A stretch of 64,000 nt of DNA from Seiridium cupressi (GCA_036674765.1 JARVKI010000023.1:1-64000), one strand, 5' to 3'. Positions 31,910 through 44,627 are shown, counted from the stretch's first letter. The notes: a model not told the origin generated them from the sequence alone. Numbers and translations: made by a program.

Positions 31910-32409
31910 TGCGAGAGCTAGATGATAGGCGACAGAGGAAGGTGGTCGAAGAGTGAGCTCGGAGCTCAAAGGGTCGTCTATTGAGGTTGGACTTGTGTTG
32001 ATCTGATAGCTGCGAGCTTGGAACTTGGAGCTTTCGCCGACTGACGTTGTTCGGCACAGCCACAGCCCGCGCTAACGCCCTTTGGGAAACAAGCTATGTG
32101 ATAAGGAAGGAGCGCCACAGAAATTCGCTTTCATAATAGGATAGCATAGAAAGAACATTTGTTGATAGTTGTATTCTCTTTTCCCTATTGCCTGGCTATT
32201 AAGCAGAAAGAATCGAGATCGGGTATTCAAGGGCATTCAACAGCTACATACCCAATTCATATCTTGAGACAACACAACCCATCTTTCAGACGATACATAT
32301 TTAACACGGTTCTACATAGAGATCATGTTCGATCTGCAATTCGCCTTTGCGCTGGTAGCATATACATCATATCCCGGGCAGTTTGAAAATATCTTCCTGT
32401 ACCCGGGAC
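31910..32409. other. Intergenic, promoter of the V-ATPase gene
   Basis: 500 bp between the V-ATPase start and the HMG-CoA lyase stop. No further gene seen. Confidence 0.5.
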
Positions 32410-33593
32410 CTATGGCGTGGTCGCCGTGGTAGCCCGACGTGCTCCAAGAACCGCTCTGCCTACGGCGGCGTCATTCGGCTTACCTATCTCTGCTGTAATC
32501 CATTGTCCTATGTCAGCCACAGCATCCAGGTCGACACCAGTCTCCATCCCAAGGCTCTCCAAGAAATATACCACATTCTCAGTAGCGACGTTTCCAGTGG
32601 CTCCAGGGCTATAAGGACAGCCGCCCAGTCCGCCAACCGAGCTGTCGAACGTCCGGATTCCATGCTCCAATGATATAGCTGTGTTGACAAGAGCTTGACC
32701 ATATGTATCATGGAAATGCATAGCAATATCTTCATTCCGGATGCCCGCTGCAGACATGCATCTTAATAGCTCCTTGGTTCGAGGGGCGGTACCCATGCCT
32801 GTGGTGTCGCCCAGCGAGATTTCATCGGCACCCATTTCGAGCAGTGACGTCGCGATCTCTGCAACCTTGTGAGGATCTACATCATAGCCTTCGAACGGGC
32901 AACCAAGTACGACGGAGATGTACGCTCGAGCTCTAACTCCCGCGCTCTTGGCCCCTTGAATAACTTCCTTGAACCTCTCCAACGATGTCGCAATGTCACA
33001 GTTCAGGTTCTTCTTTGAAAAGCTTTCTGTCGCTGCTGCGAACACGGCCAATTCCAGCGCCGGTTTCCCGCTCTTGTCTGTGCCCGCAATTGCTTGCGCT
33101 TGTGTAAGGTATGCGTCCGGGTTCTTCTGAAGAATAGCTGTCGCATGGTCGACGCCCTTCGCGTTCGGCGCGAGGAAAGAGTATGTGATCGACACTGGTG
33201 ACGGGATCCGGGACGCGAGAATGTGTTCCATGATCTCACTCGAATTGTTCATCTAGAAGCTTTCATTAGCACACGTCGGCCAAGGACATGCGCAGGTAAG
33301 AGAGTTTATACCTGGGGCACCCATTTTGGCGACACGAACGATCCCGCCTCGATGTAGGACAAGCCCGTCTTTGCCAGCTTCTCGACTAGCTCGATCTTGG
33401 TGGCCACGGGGATAGACCTCTTCTCGTTCTGCAATCCATCTCGTGGGCCGACCTCGACTATTCGCACATAGTTGTCCGAGAACTGGTGTGAGTTCCTGAT
33501 GTCGGAAGCGGTTGCATACTTTCGTAGGTTTCGTGCTTGGAAGGGAGCTCGATTGCGGGCCAGTCGGGTCATTGGACGTAGCGACGCCATCAC
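32410..33593 (-). CDS. Hydroxymethylglutaryl-CoA lyase, mitochondrial
   Basis: Two exons, 33593-33312 and 33252-32410, 374 aa, phase 0 junction. The first ~28 residues are Arg-rich without acidic residues ([20 protein letters not shown]), a mitochondrial presequence. The TIM barrel shows [10 protein letters not shown] (catalytic Arg and Asp region), the metal site [10 protein letters not shown], and the family signature [18 protein letters not shown] with the catalytic Cys. It cleaves (S)-HMG-CoA to acetyl-CoA and acetoacetate, the last step of leucine catabolism. Methylcrotonyl-CoA carboxylase genes, often linked to it in fungi, are not in the window. Confidence 0.93.
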
Positions 33594-34884
33594 GAATTCA
33601 TTGCGGAACAGCAGAGCCAGTCTGTGTTCTCACTATCACTTGGAAATGCTTGGGCAATATCCAACTGTCTGACGATCGGTTGATTGAGTTCTGTGCCAGC
33701 AGAGGTGACGTTTTGTTTAACTAGATGGCAAGGCAATTGGTGTTTCCACTTAAGCGGCTGTAAGATGGTTTAGATGCATGCGGTTGCTGTCCCGCGCTTT
33801 GCATCGGTACCGGCCTCGGCAAACACGGAAAGAAGCCTGCCAACAACTATGAGTTGCTGACAATTGCGTGCACATTCGCAGCAATTATAGCAGTTTAATC
33901 GCATGACGAGTGAATTCTATTGTTAAATTTTTTTATTTACTGATTTTGTCATATTGACAGTATTTGAATCATCTATCAAAAGTCGGGGCTTTGGATTACG
34001 TTCACAACTTAGTATTCTTAGTCATAGGTCGAGAGGTTGATTAGTTCTCTACTAAGCACCAGAATTGGCTTGCATTGCAAAAGTAAAAAGCGATCACATA
34101 TGCTTCTGTATCCAGGACTACGTAATTCTTGACGCTACTCATGCACGCTGGAACCATGCTCTATGCTGTCCTAGAGTATCTCTTTTTTTGCTGTTTGTTT
34201 GACAATCACAAAATGAGACTGTAGGCAAGTGCTGATCAGCCTACAGTATGCCGGCCCAATGCTGAGTGGCCTGCATAATTCGAAGACTATGGCAGCGCTC
34301 ACTCTCAACGTGACCTAATCAATCCCACAGAGATCTGAAGCTGCCTGGGCAGCCAACGTCACAACTACTTGGGAGACTATATATGCCTTATACTGATTAT
34401 TAGGTTGGCGATTATGATCAGACAAGGACTCATAGTTGGAGGGTTCCTGCGATAGGGAATGCAGGAAGCTGGGTACCAATTCGCTCATATCGAGTTGTTT
34501 AATAATAATATTTTACCCATCGTTACAGCTTTGGGACAAAATCATCATGGACACCTAAGTATCTACGAAGCTTTCCTAGAAACTATGCTCCGCCTCCATT
34601 CTGCTCAAGTCACTTGAGACTCGGTCCTTGCCCGTCTGTATGTGTATGAAGCTCTGCATAAAAAAATAAGCTGTTTTTCCCATAATAACTCCATGATTTG
34701 CCTCCTTGTACGATCAATGTCTGATGTGACAGAGCCGCTTACCAATCTTACGTTTGCCTTGATTCATATTTTGCGCAGAGACGTGTGTCATACGGATCTA
34801 CCGTAAAGTTGCATGACTGAAGCATTCCTTGAGAAATCTCATGTGTGCGCCGACCCCATGGACCTGTTTCTATGTTCATGGAAC
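33594..34884. other. Intergenic, no gene seen
   Basis: About 1.3 kb of moderately A+T-rich sequence with no credible frame. The first 200 bp should be the HMG-CoA lyase promoter. Confidence 0.5.
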
Positions 34885-35565
34885 TCAACCATGGGACGAA
34901 GTACGTAGACCATCTTCCTTCATACGACGCGGTACCTTGAAGTCGGTATAATTCGGCACATAATCCGGTGACTGTGTTGCAGGCGTGCTACCACTACACG
35001 AACGCGAACTATTGCCCTGGATGTCTGTTTGCAAGAAGATTAGGGTATCATGATGGTGACACCCGAATATATGACAGCGGCCTATTCCAGTCCAAGTTTG
35101 CGTGGCATTTAGTGTCGAGGGACGATGCACGTGCTCTCGGCTCACAAGCTCAAGCATTCCCATTCCGATCAACCGGACTCGATTGAGTGTTGCAAGCCTT
35201 TCGGCAGTTGATAGGTCTGAGATCGTCGTCAGTGTCAGTGTTAGCAGCAAGGGCGTCATCTGATGATGACCTAGACCTGGACTTACTTCTGTTCGCTTAT
35301 TTGTCTCTTCTAAGACTAGCGGGCCCTGTCGCATAGTGAACTCCTTCTGCATAGTACATATCATATCGCCAGGCGACACCAATATTTTCATCCCGAGGAA
35401 CGGTTCAAATGTAATCCTACCATTGTCGGCCAATTTAATCTTGTTTCTAGCTGCTATCAAACATGATAGAAGGCGTAGCTGACGCCTTGAATTACATCGA
35501 GTGAGCACATATTCTGGTCGTATTTGATAAGCCAACCAGTGTTTACTGCAATGTCTGAGCTTCAT
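34885..35565 (-). CDS. Hypothetical protein, uncertain model
   Basis: An open frame of 226 codons on the minus strand. Inside it, about 35285-35217, lies a sequence with all marks of an intron: GTAAGT donor, CTAACA and CTGACA branch points and a CTCAG acceptor. So the true gene may be spliced from residues ending NKRTE to those starting DLSTAERLATLNRV. The middle part (NGRITFEPFLGMKILVSPGD) looks like folded protein. I do not recognise a domain. Upstream frames at 35566-35980 may or may not belong to the same gene. It could also be a chance frame. Confidence 0.3.
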   Translation of the reverse strand: MKLRHCSKHWLAYQIRPEYVLTRCNSRRQLRLLSCLIAARNKIKLADNGRITFEPFLGMKILVSPGDMICTMQKEFTMRQGPLVLEETNKRTEVSPGLGHHQMTPLLLTLTLTTISDLSTAERLATLNRVRLIGMGMLELVSREHVHRPSTLNATQTWTGIGRCHIFGCHHHDTLIFLQTDIQGNSSRSCSGSTPATQSPDYVPNYTDFKVPRRMKEDGLRTSSHG

Positions 35566-36594
35566 GTACCGACTTTACTGAGTACTGTATACCTTTGAGC
35601 TGTTCACGCCAAGGCAAAACAATCTCTATTCGCCATGAGTTCGGCATTTTGGGATAGCAACTCGTGGTTAGACACCCGATCTTTGTGCATCCCGATCGCA
35701 CATCCCTACCAATCATTGGCCGCCGCAGAAAGTCGACACGAACTTGACAAACCTCGCGAACGGCGCGCAATACAACCACGTGCCCCAACGCTGCATCGGT
35801 CTTACTGTTTGCAGGCATCCTGCTATTTCGTGGGGACATACACTGACCGCACCTTGAGACGCGATGCACGTGAGCATACCCCCGGGCGGCCGGCGGGTTC
35901 ATCCGCGGGCCAAGTTCCTGCACAACCAGATGACCAGCCGCGGTCCTACCGAGCTGGCCTGCGACGAACACGAATCGCAACCAGCTAGCTTCCTACCGCA
36001 TCACTCACATCGTGTGTTCATTCATTTATATTGATTGAGCACACAAGAGGCGAGATTTGTAATTCGGGAACACCAACTGTATCAGGAAGTGTTTTAGCCT
36101 AAATCGGAAATATGCAGCGATTGCCAACTTGCCTGTTTAGGCAGCTTGGGATCATATAGACCCGCAATGCAGGACCCCCGACTATAGAGAGCGCGGACTA
36201 TATCGTACATCATACACAAAGTGGCCACGAACCGCAAACATGTGAGCGTACGGCACCACGCTGCGGCGTTCCACGTTGTGCGGAGGCAAGGAGATCGATG
36301 GTTACCACCATAGTGTTGCTGTCCGTTGTAAGCCTCAAGTCTTCCAGGCCTGTCAACTAGCTCAAATTGATTGGCCGTACTGCAGATGCTGAACATTCAA
36401 TTTACATTACTTCCGGGAACCTGGTCTCCTTTGCATTGCCGCTCACTCCCGTTCATTCTCTACTCCCGCGGCTCTTTGGACCCTGACAATACTCAAGAAG
36501 AAGAACGTCACCCTCTCTCTGATACCCGATTACTTCCGATTCTTTTCGATACTTTGAACCTTTAGGTTTGAACTCATGAAACACTTCATTCATC
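35566..36594. other. Intergenic or part of an unresolved hypothetical gene
   Basis: A 145-codon minus frame (35543-35980) overlaps this stretch without resemblance to a known family. The last 500 bp should be the promoter of the MFS gene at 36595, with a pyrimidine-rich leader around 36470-36560. Confidence 0.4.
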
Positions 36595-38541
36595 ATGAGT
36601 GATCAAAGACTCGAGCTTCCGGACTTTGACAAGTTTGCGGTGTCCTTCGATGAGCTTCTACAGAAGGGTGCAAGAGTTGAGGTGAAAAGATGTGATCCTA
36701 AACGAACAAAATCGCCTGTGATCATAGATCCGGCCAAGTTCAGAGAGTTGTATCCATGGCCAGAGATACCATCACCATCAGTACATTCGTCCGTCAAGGA
36801 CATCGAGAAACCCCCGCGACCGTCGTTGTATAGAGACAAGAGGAGGTTAATAGTCTTCATTGGGCTAATGCTTGCATGGTTATTTGTGAGTGGGGTGGTG
36901 AAATAAGCCGGATGCCCAGCTAATTACTCCTACAGAAAGGCTTCGACGACACAGTTATCAGTAAGTACGAGAGCGCACATCCGACAGCTTTAAATTAATC
37001 AATCACTTCAGCAACCATTGTTCCAGCGCTGTGTCGTAAGTTTGACAGTCTTCCGCAGATAGCATGGTTCTCTGCAGCATATTTCTTGCCACAGGCATGC
37101 CTGTACATCGGCTTTGGGAAGTTAGCGCAGGTCACGAACTTGCGGTGGATGGCAATTTTGGACGGATTGACGCTGACTGGTAAGAACCTCTCAACTAAGG
37201 ACAAAGCACTCCTGCTAACCCGATATCAGTGGGGTCGGTAATCTGCATATTAGCCCAATCAGCCTCTGTCTTTATTGTTGGCCGAGTAGTGACAGGAATC
37301 GGCATTGCGGCTGGAGTCCCTCTATGCGCAACTATCTTGATCGATATAACAAGCCCGGACGAGAGGCCAACATATATGGCCTCATGTGTAGGTGTTGATG
37401 TTGTAAGTTTGGCCTTCGGCGCGCTCCTTGGCGGATATCTCGAGACAAAGATGGACTATCGATGGGCGTTTGGGTTCACTATATTTGGCGCTATATTGTC
37501 CATTGCTTTGATTGCGATAGCGTATGATCAGCCACATCGAGAAACAGACGATCTACCCGTGGTCGAGCACCTTCGACGATTCGACTTCTTCGGCTTCGGC
37601 CTTCTATCTTTGTTCAGCGTCTTATTGTTGATTGGCATTCAGCTGGCAGCTCAGAGCAACGAGTGGGCTTCAGCCCCGGTCATTGCTTGCCTAGCTACAT
37701 CAGCACTGGTGTTCCCATGCTTCATTCTCCAACAAGTAAAGTATGACGACCCAGATAACAGGCTGCTTCCTCGAGGGCTGTTCAATCGAGATGTATCATT
37801 GCTCCTTGCGTTTGGGTTCTTCGTCATGTTTGCCATGTACGGAGTATACTATTATCTCTCGACGTACTTTCAGGTTAGTCCTCATTATTCAATCTCATAA
37901 TATTTGGTACTGACGTGGTCCAGACTGTCAAGGGATTGTCATCGTTTGACGCAGCCGTGTCGCTGCTGGCTTTCTTCCTCGCGTCAGGCGTTTCAAGCAT
38001 TGCAACTGGAGTCTCCATGATGTGGATACCTTACGCAAACATCACCATCCTCGTGGCATCAACGTTGGCACTCGTGGGCACCTTTTTGCTCACGACTATG
38101 GACGAATACACTGCGCCTCTCCATGCCGGTCTTTTGAGCATCGTCTCCGCAGTCGGCTTCGGGGCTTCCCAGACGCTTGCGATCGTGTTCTCGCAGAGCT
38201 GGGCAGCTAAACAGCACCAATCTTTCATTGTCTCCGTGGCTTTGATGGTTCAGTTATTCGGAGGTACATTGGGGCTCGTCCTTGGAGGATCAGTCCTTAA
38301 TACGCAGATATTATACAGGGTGGAGAAGCTGGATGGTACTCTGACTGGAGACCAGATATCAGCTGTAGCGATGGCGCTTGCTATGCCTGATCGGATCAGA
38401 GATTTCGTGCCCGAGGACCTGATTGCACCCCTCTTGAACGTGTTCGCATCATCCATTCAGATAGTTTTCTACACATGCGCAGCGGCAGTATGTATAGCAT
38501 GGATATTGTCGGTATGCATGCGATGGCATAAGCTGAGATGA
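36595..38541 (+). CDS. MFS drug:H+ antiporter-like transporter (14-TM, TRI12/DHA2 type)
   Basis: Five exons: 36595-36885, 36936-36960, 37012-37179, 37230-37873 and 37924-38541, giving 581 aa. All junctions keep phase. A hydrophilic N-terminal region of about 80 residues precedes the first helix (LIVFIGLMLAWLF). The second exon is only 25 nt and encodes KGFDDTVI, the counterpart of the LDxTIV motif at the end of TM1 in DHA2 transporters. Then follow WFSAAYFLPQACLYIGFGKL (TM2) and GRVVTGIGIAAGVP (motif with Arg in TM4). Such proteins export toxic compounds or secondary metabolites across the plasma membrane. No biosynthetic gene adjoins it directly, so the substrate is unknown. Confidence 0.85.
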
Positions 38542-40300
38542 AACGCTCGAGCTGCATGGCCAAGAGTGGATCAGGACATGCCAGAAAAGACGATATGGCA
38601 CTGTCTCATGGCTTCGTGCTCGCACGAAATTACGAGAATAAAAGGCAACGCATGCGGCAAGATCAATGGATATACGCAGGGATTCTGAGAGAGTCGTTTG
38701 ACATTGATCCAGTGGGAAACGCTCCAATCTGATTTAACGCATCGTCCTGGCAAAAGTCGAATAAAGCCGCGATTCCTACGACGGACACCGTCCTGAAGCA
38801 TACGTCATGAACCATACATGATGGTAGCTAGACTAGGATGTTTGCCATACTTCAGTGGCTTGAGGAATAGTGAATCATGCTGCCTATCAACTCACGGAAT
38901 TTTCCAACCTGTCTTGCTCCAGTAATCCCTCAAGCGAAATCGGCTCTACACTACGTCTTGTCTTCTGAAAATGACAGCTTCAGTGCTTGTGTAGTTCCAC
39001 CAGATGGGTTGATGCAGTACGCACACCTTTTCCAACACGCGCCTAGCCGACCTTAGCAAACTCCAATTTAGGGGCCAGGTTGCAGTGCCGCTACGGATGC
39101 GACCCAAATGCCCAGGGATCGATTAGTGGGGACGCTTCCGACAAAACCCAGGGCTAAGTGCTGCTATCTGTGGATACATTAGCAAAACTTTGGCCTGCAT
39201 CCTCCTGTCTCCTCCCCGCAGTGCCATGAGAGACCCATCTCAAACGGCCATTCACTGTTCCTTCAATTAATATATGAATCCTGCCAGCACTATAATTGTG
39301 TGGGGATCAGGCGAACGACACGACAGGGCAGGGCTGGTCCTCACGCCACCGAACATATCATCGCACTAGTCTTCCGCTGCCATGGCTCGTACCCGTTTAT
39401 TGCCGTTTTCCATTTCATAATTATCCTGGCGAGTACGTTGTCTTACGATGCGATCCAAGATCTCGTAATTCTCCGGGCTAGCAAGCAAGAAGTGAGGTTC
39501 GGCAATGCTGCCGAGACTATTGAATCAAACGCAGATTCTGGCAGGAAAAAGGATATCCGTCCGAGGATGACGATATTTTCTTACGGCTACGGTGGGACTC
39601 GAAAGATTGATTACTACACACAGCGGACATAAGCCTTCCCAATAGCAACGATGTTCTTGATTGCGACAGCAGACCTCAAGAAAGTGCAGGCTTCAAGAAA
39701 GTGCAGGCTACATGAGTCGTCTTCCCAACAGCCACAAGTCATGACCCTGGCCAGCTATCAATCTGGTGCGCGTGACAGATACGCGAATCCATCCAATCCG
39801 GGAACCACCTCGTCTGCCGTGTTTCTCCTCAACCGGCATACTGGGATACCAGCCGGGACTCCGCTGCGAGCAAGGGATTAAGCGAGCCCCTTCGAAGCAA
39901 GGCACATCTCGGAAATTGTTCAACACCTGCAAAGATCGTCGAGGTTTTCCCACACTAGGAACGGAATGATCCGCAAGGCCAAACGGCTGCCAAGGGTAAG
40001 AACTGGGCATCCTTGCCATCTGCTGCGTTTGCAAGGCTAGACACATTCACCCCCAGGATCGGCCTTACTAATCCCAACGGACCATGCCGAACGGCCATCT
40101 CGCTCAAGGAATCCACCCCCATACTATGTAGAAAGAAATTGTACATTCTTCACGTTGGTCTTCCTGAGTCTATTCCCGGACGATGCTGTTTGGATCTGGC
40201 GACGATACGCCAACCTCGACAAGCGGACATGAGGCAGTGAAGAGCACCAAATGATGGTTACGTGAACGATCAAACGACAGGGAAACACACGACAGTCGAC
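38542..40300. other. Intergenic, no gene seen
   Basis: About 1.8 kb. Short frames only. A 2 x 18-bp direct repeat (TCAAGAAAGTGCAGGCT-type unit) lies at about 39674-39712. The PTH11-like gene promoter should occupy its end. Confidence 0.5.
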
Positions 40301-41751
40301 ATGGCCGACACGGCTACGATCATTAGCCTCCTGGGTTTCTATGACAACTTTGGCGAGGCGACGCCTGCATGGAATCACAAGGGGCTCATTATCGGCCTGA
40401 CCATTCCTTTCCTTGTAAGATCAGGTCTTGAGGGTCGCCTAAACTCATTTTAATTGCAATCGTAGATTTGCTCGTGGGTGTGCGTTCTATTCCGACTTTA
40501 TACGCGACTGCGAATCATCTACGCGCCAGGATGGGATGACGCACTTGTTCTTTTGTTTTTGGTAGGCCACCGACGGGAACTACCCCATTCAAGTCCTAAC
40601 TGATGGTCGATTTAGCTCACGGGAACAGCAAATGGTATAGGCATTTGTGTTGGTAAGTGCTGTTCGTATTACCATGCCACTCCGCAGGCTTACCATTTAC
40701 AGCTTCCGAGTATGGACTTGGCCAACATCTACTATTACTGAGTTATGATGATATGGTTGGCTTTTTGAAAGTAAGGAAACATCAAACATGCACTGTGGCC
40801 TGCACTAACATGGATCATCATTTTAGTCATTCTATGTCGCCAATGCCTCGTACGTCATGTCGACAGCCCTGATAAAGGCATCGCTTCTATTCCAATATCT
40901 CAGAATCTTTGACCGTGGCAGGACGCGGATAGTCTGTATAATTGTTCTCATCTTCACATGTCTCTGGGGTACGGCATACATGCTCCTGGCCTGGTTTCCT
41001 TGCCGCCCTATCTACGGGTACTGGAATTGGGCAAAGAGTGAGAGTTGTTGGGCATGGGCATCCCTCAACTCCACCGAATTCTTTGCGACGTTTGCGAGCC
41101 ACGCTGTCATGAACATGTTATTGGACTTTATCGTGCTCACCATTCCAATGCCGCTTTACTTCCGCGTAACTACATCCGGACCTACAAGGCGGAGGTTATT
41201 GATGCTACTCACGGCGGGAACACTGTATGTGCCGGAAACCCCACCCTTCTCCAGTTGTTTCTTCTATACTGACAGACAGTAGTGTGAGCGGTATCTCCAT
41301 CTGGCGTTTGGCGGTCTGCGTCCAGAACAAAGCCGCGACATATCCGGCTTTCGACCCGACATGGTACGGCACTGGTGTCATTGTGCTGGGTATGATGGAA
41401 GTCAATGCAGCTAGTATATGCGCCTGCATTCCTGTCTTCTGGCCGGTCTTGACGAAACGTATCGACCAAATCTTTGTGACCCAAGAAGTCAAGATCACGC
41501 GAGAGCGCCGTTTCTCCGAAGTGAGAGACGATGGCATCGAACTGAACGACGGCGCTAGCAGCATGCACAGCCGTGGAGGGAGCATGACGAGTCAGAGCCA
41601 AATGCATCTGACGAAGCAGAACACGCATTACATGGACGACTATGTGCTGGAACAAGTCGACCCGTTACGGACGAAGAACAATGTACAGGTATCAACCGAG
41701 CTGATTACCAAAAGTGTAGAAAGGAAACGGTCGGAGAGGAGTATGTTCTAG
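40301..41751 (+). CDS. PTH11-like integral membrane protein (fungal rhodopsin-fold domain)
   Basis: Six exons: 40301-40414, 40466-40561, 40616-40652, 40703-40770, 40827-41224 and 41280-41751, 394 aa, phases consistent. Seven hydrophobic segments are expected: the early part gives LIIGLTIPFL, then RLRIIYAPGWDDALVLLF (conserved WDD in TM2-TM3) and SEYGLGQH, then ALIKASLLFQYLRIF, TCLWGTAYMLLAWFPCRPI and a conserved Cys pair. The tail from about 300 is cytosolic, Ser/Arg-rich and Met-rich. This domain occurs in large families in plant- and insect-associated fungi, including the Pth11 receptor, and is thought to sense surface or chemical cues. A start at 40301 is used because the upstream in-frame codon is GTG. 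Confidence 0.85.
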
Positions 41752-42473
41752 TAGTATGTTAGCAGGCAAAATAGTATATTGTTTATCAAAGCTGCATTCC
41801 CACTGCACTGTGACCATTTCGTCCACAGGATCATCTCTCGGACTTGAGGACCGTATTAGCCGATGGCATAGGTATCTTTGTCTAGCAATCCAGTCCTACA
41901 GTCTGATTGTCACAACGGATTTGCTGTGTATACCTCTTTGAGAAGATGCATTGTAGTTTCCATTGTCGGCACCTTCTGGAGTTTTCTTGAGCTGGTTTTA
42001 TGCGACACAATTCAACAGAAGCAAATTGTAGGCAAAGGTGAGAATGTTTTGCAAATGTCCTAAATATGGTTCTCATGTGCATTACGTCTATCACCCAAAG
42101 CCTCAATCCTACTGGCTGATGGATCACACAACTTACGCAGTGAGGCTGACGGTCAGGCCTTTGCCCATATCGAGTGCGGCACAGCAGTGGCTTAGCTCAG
42201 GTCGCGGAGGACGGTGGTCCGATTCTGTCAAGGCAACCTTGGTTCGGCGAAGATTGTAGCCTGCGCCGTCGTGATTGTAAGGACCCAACTTGCAGGCAGC
42301 CGCAGCAGACCAGCACCCAGGAAGCTCGTGAAAAGCCCACTTGGAACCAGACACAGAAAGCTTCTCATGCCTTCGATTTCGCAAGTAAAAAGTTTCTTCT
42401 TCTGATCCTAACCACATAGATGTGATTCCAAACACTCACAACTACACATCAAACTTGACTTCTCACGCTCACC
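41752..42473. other. Intergenic, no gene seen
   Basis: 3' flank of the PTH11-like gene and promoter of the next small membrane protein. No gene supported. Confidence 0.5.
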
Positions 42474-43025
42474 ATGGTTCGCGTCGACACTTCGTCCAGC
42501 AGCCCAAAGCCAAATGGGCCTTACACGGCTTACCATGGCCCACCAAGCGAAATCAACATGACCCTACGCAAGGTGTCAGCCGTAGGCCTAGCCATTCTGC
42601 TCTACAGCGCCGCCATTCCCTTCAGCCCGATCGGCTGGTTCTTCCACATGGAGGGCGCTTTCTTCGTCGATGCATTATGCGCCGGCGTTGTCCTGCTCTG
42701 CGCATGCTACTTCCAGTGGCGCCTCGCAAATCTCACGCACGCCCTTGCCATCTCTATTCCCAATCCCGGTGGCTCAACAATTCGAAATGGCCGGATCGAG
42801 CAGGGTGGAAGCAACATGATTTTCATATGGCAGTCAAGCAACTACTGGCCGTATGCTGCGTGTGAGGCGCTGCTGCTGGGCCTGGCCGAGTTTGGCCCCA
42901 GCGAGATGCTGAGGCGGAGCATCGTGATTGCCGTTGTAGCTGGTCTCTGGGTTCTGGGCTGGCACGCGACGCCGGCGGCATACAAGAGATGGGCATGGGA
43001 ACACATCAAGGCCTTTTGGTTCTGA
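42474..43025 (+). CDS. Small polytopic membrane protein of unknown function
   Basis: One exon, 183 aa. After a soluble Ser/Pro-rich start (about 30 residues) there are four hydrophobic segments, near 32-50, 60-83, 125-140 and 147-163, joined by short loops. The start ATG sits in a CACC-ATG context. No family is recognised. Base composition and codon use look like the neighbours. The next gene, 0.7 kb downstream on the same strand, also encodes a small membrane protein, but no relation between them can be shown. Confidence 0.6.
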   Translation: MVRVDTSSSSPKPNGPYTAYHGPPSEINMTLRKVSAVGLAILLYSAAIPFSPIGWFFHMEGAFFVDALCAGVVLLCACYFQWRLANLTHALAISIPNPGGSTIRNGRIEQGGSNMIFIWQSSNYWPYAACEALLLGLAEFGPSEMLRRSIVIAVVAGLWVLGWHATPAAYKRWAWEHIKAFWF

Positions 43026-43751
43026 ATGATCCTGTCCGAGTTGTTGCAGGTCGGACGACCGAGCGTAGGAAGACGGGCACGTCGTTTCTAGAGGGCGAAT
43101 GTAATTGCAACCTGAGCTGACTTAAGCGGCATCACATGCATGGATAAAACGAGTCATCGCTGCGAGAACGAGAGCGTTCGGAGTAGGACAGGATACACCT
43201 TGCCTGGGTTGGACGATATGAACCTGAAAGTGGGGCCAAGTATACTCTTGCCCATGGAAAGTTAAAAATTGGCCAATACCTGTACCATATGCGCAGAGTC
43301 GCAACCATATGGACGCCTCGATATCGACAACTAGTTAGATTAGTAATGCATTTCTTTTCATGAAGACTGCGAAGCGTACGGAACTGCCTTTTTCATCCAA
43401 TCAAAATTCGGACACGCGCAGCTTGGTGCGGACCAAAGCGCCCGGTCCAATGAGCTCAGTGCCTTTTTAGCGATAAGCATTTTACCTTACGGGCGCTTTT
43501 GCCGTCGATCAATCAGAACCAACCAGCCAGTGGCCGAATTTGATGGTGCAAGTTACGCTGGGTGTCCACTCTCCAGACGCTAAATGACGCAGTACAAGTT
43601 GTGCCTGAAAGTCGCTGCCTCGGGTCACGCGACATTCCATGTTCCCTCTGTCCTGTAGAAATTCTTGTCTCACGTGGGCACAAGTCCCGGACCACATTCT
43701 CGATTCTCTATCATGATACGTTCGTGAAGTTGAAATCATACTGACTGCACC
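43026..43751. other. Intergenic, no gene seen
   Basis: Between two plus-strand membrane protein genes. No gene supported. The last 200 bp should be the promoter of the Sfk1-like gene. Confidence 0.5.
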
Positions 43752-44627
43752 ATGGCTCCTATCGTCTGGCCTCGCATCTTCCGGAACGTCGATGCGCTGC
43801 ACCATCTCTGGATGTTCCCGCTCGTCGCTGGCGGCATATGGTTCATCACCCTCAGCATTCTGCTTATCCGATGGTTCGCGATCGGCCAACCGCGGTATCC
43901 AGGCCAGGTGAACCCGGATGTTCCATTCATCAGCGATATCGCAGCGTTCACGTTCAAGCCCGTGTTCGTGACGGGTTGTACAATTACAGGAGTCGCGTTT
44001 GCAGGGACCATGTTTGCGGTGCACCATGTCCGCTACAGTCCCAGTTTCTATGGGCTGACGGACGATGCGCAGTGGCGGCAAACGACAAGCTTCGTGGCCC
44101 TGGTAGCAGGACTCGCAGCAGCGTTCAATCTGTTTTTCCTGAGTGTATATGACACTGTTGATGCGCATGCCAGACATCGGTATCTGCTAATGGGCACGTT
44201 CGGGGGCTTGGGTCTGAGTTCCCTATTCACTGCCGTAGTGTGGTGGGATCAGGTATGGGGCCCGCCGAGGTGGGCTGGGCTAAGGAGGTGGTTGGTTATG
44301 TCCTAATGATGATGATCAAGACGTGACCAAGGCTAACTGGTTCAGGTGCCTCTTCAACACATTTCTAGTCGTAAGCCAGGCTAGCATAGGCATCACATTT
44401 GTCGCTTTCATGTACACTGGTCGTTACAGGATCTCTGGGTTTCTAGAATGGACTCTGACGTATCTTGGGTGTTTCTGGCTGTTGTCCTTTATTGGATACA
44501 CAAAGTGAGTCGTCGGAGTGCCTCCTATCCAGTCTTTTGACTAAGATATCCTAGATTCCGGGAGGGCGAGGACCCAAAGCCCCCGAGTGAAGCTGAGAGA
44601 CAACCTCTGCTAGCTTCTGAGTATTGA
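43752..44627 (+). CDS. Sfk1/FRAG1/DRAM-type membrane protein
   Basis: Three exons, 43752-44287, 44346-44504 and 44555-44627, 255 aa. The first exon carries a helix (MFPLVAGGIWFITLSILL), then PFISDIAAF, the extracytoplasmic signature of the FRAG1/DRAM/Sfk1 family, and three further helices including ITGVAFAGTMFAV and FVALVAGLAAAFNLFFLS. The second exon adds two helices and a EWTLTYLGCFWLLSF segment, where the family has a conserved Glu-Trp. The tail is short and acidic. The first donor could be at 44288 (GTGGTT) or 44271 (GTGGGC); both keep frame. Members act at the plasma membrane in phosphoinositide homeostasis or in autophagy. The exact role here is not known. Confidence 0.7.

Noticed and set aside
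35543..35980. 145-codon minus-strand ORF upstream of the hypothetical gene at 34885
   Set aside because: No recognisable domain and no clear splice link to the next frame; not enough to call a gene.
39674..39712. Two direct 18-bp repeats as a CRISPR-like or regulatory array
   Set aside because: Only two units without spacers in a eukaryotic intergenic region; a simple local duplication.
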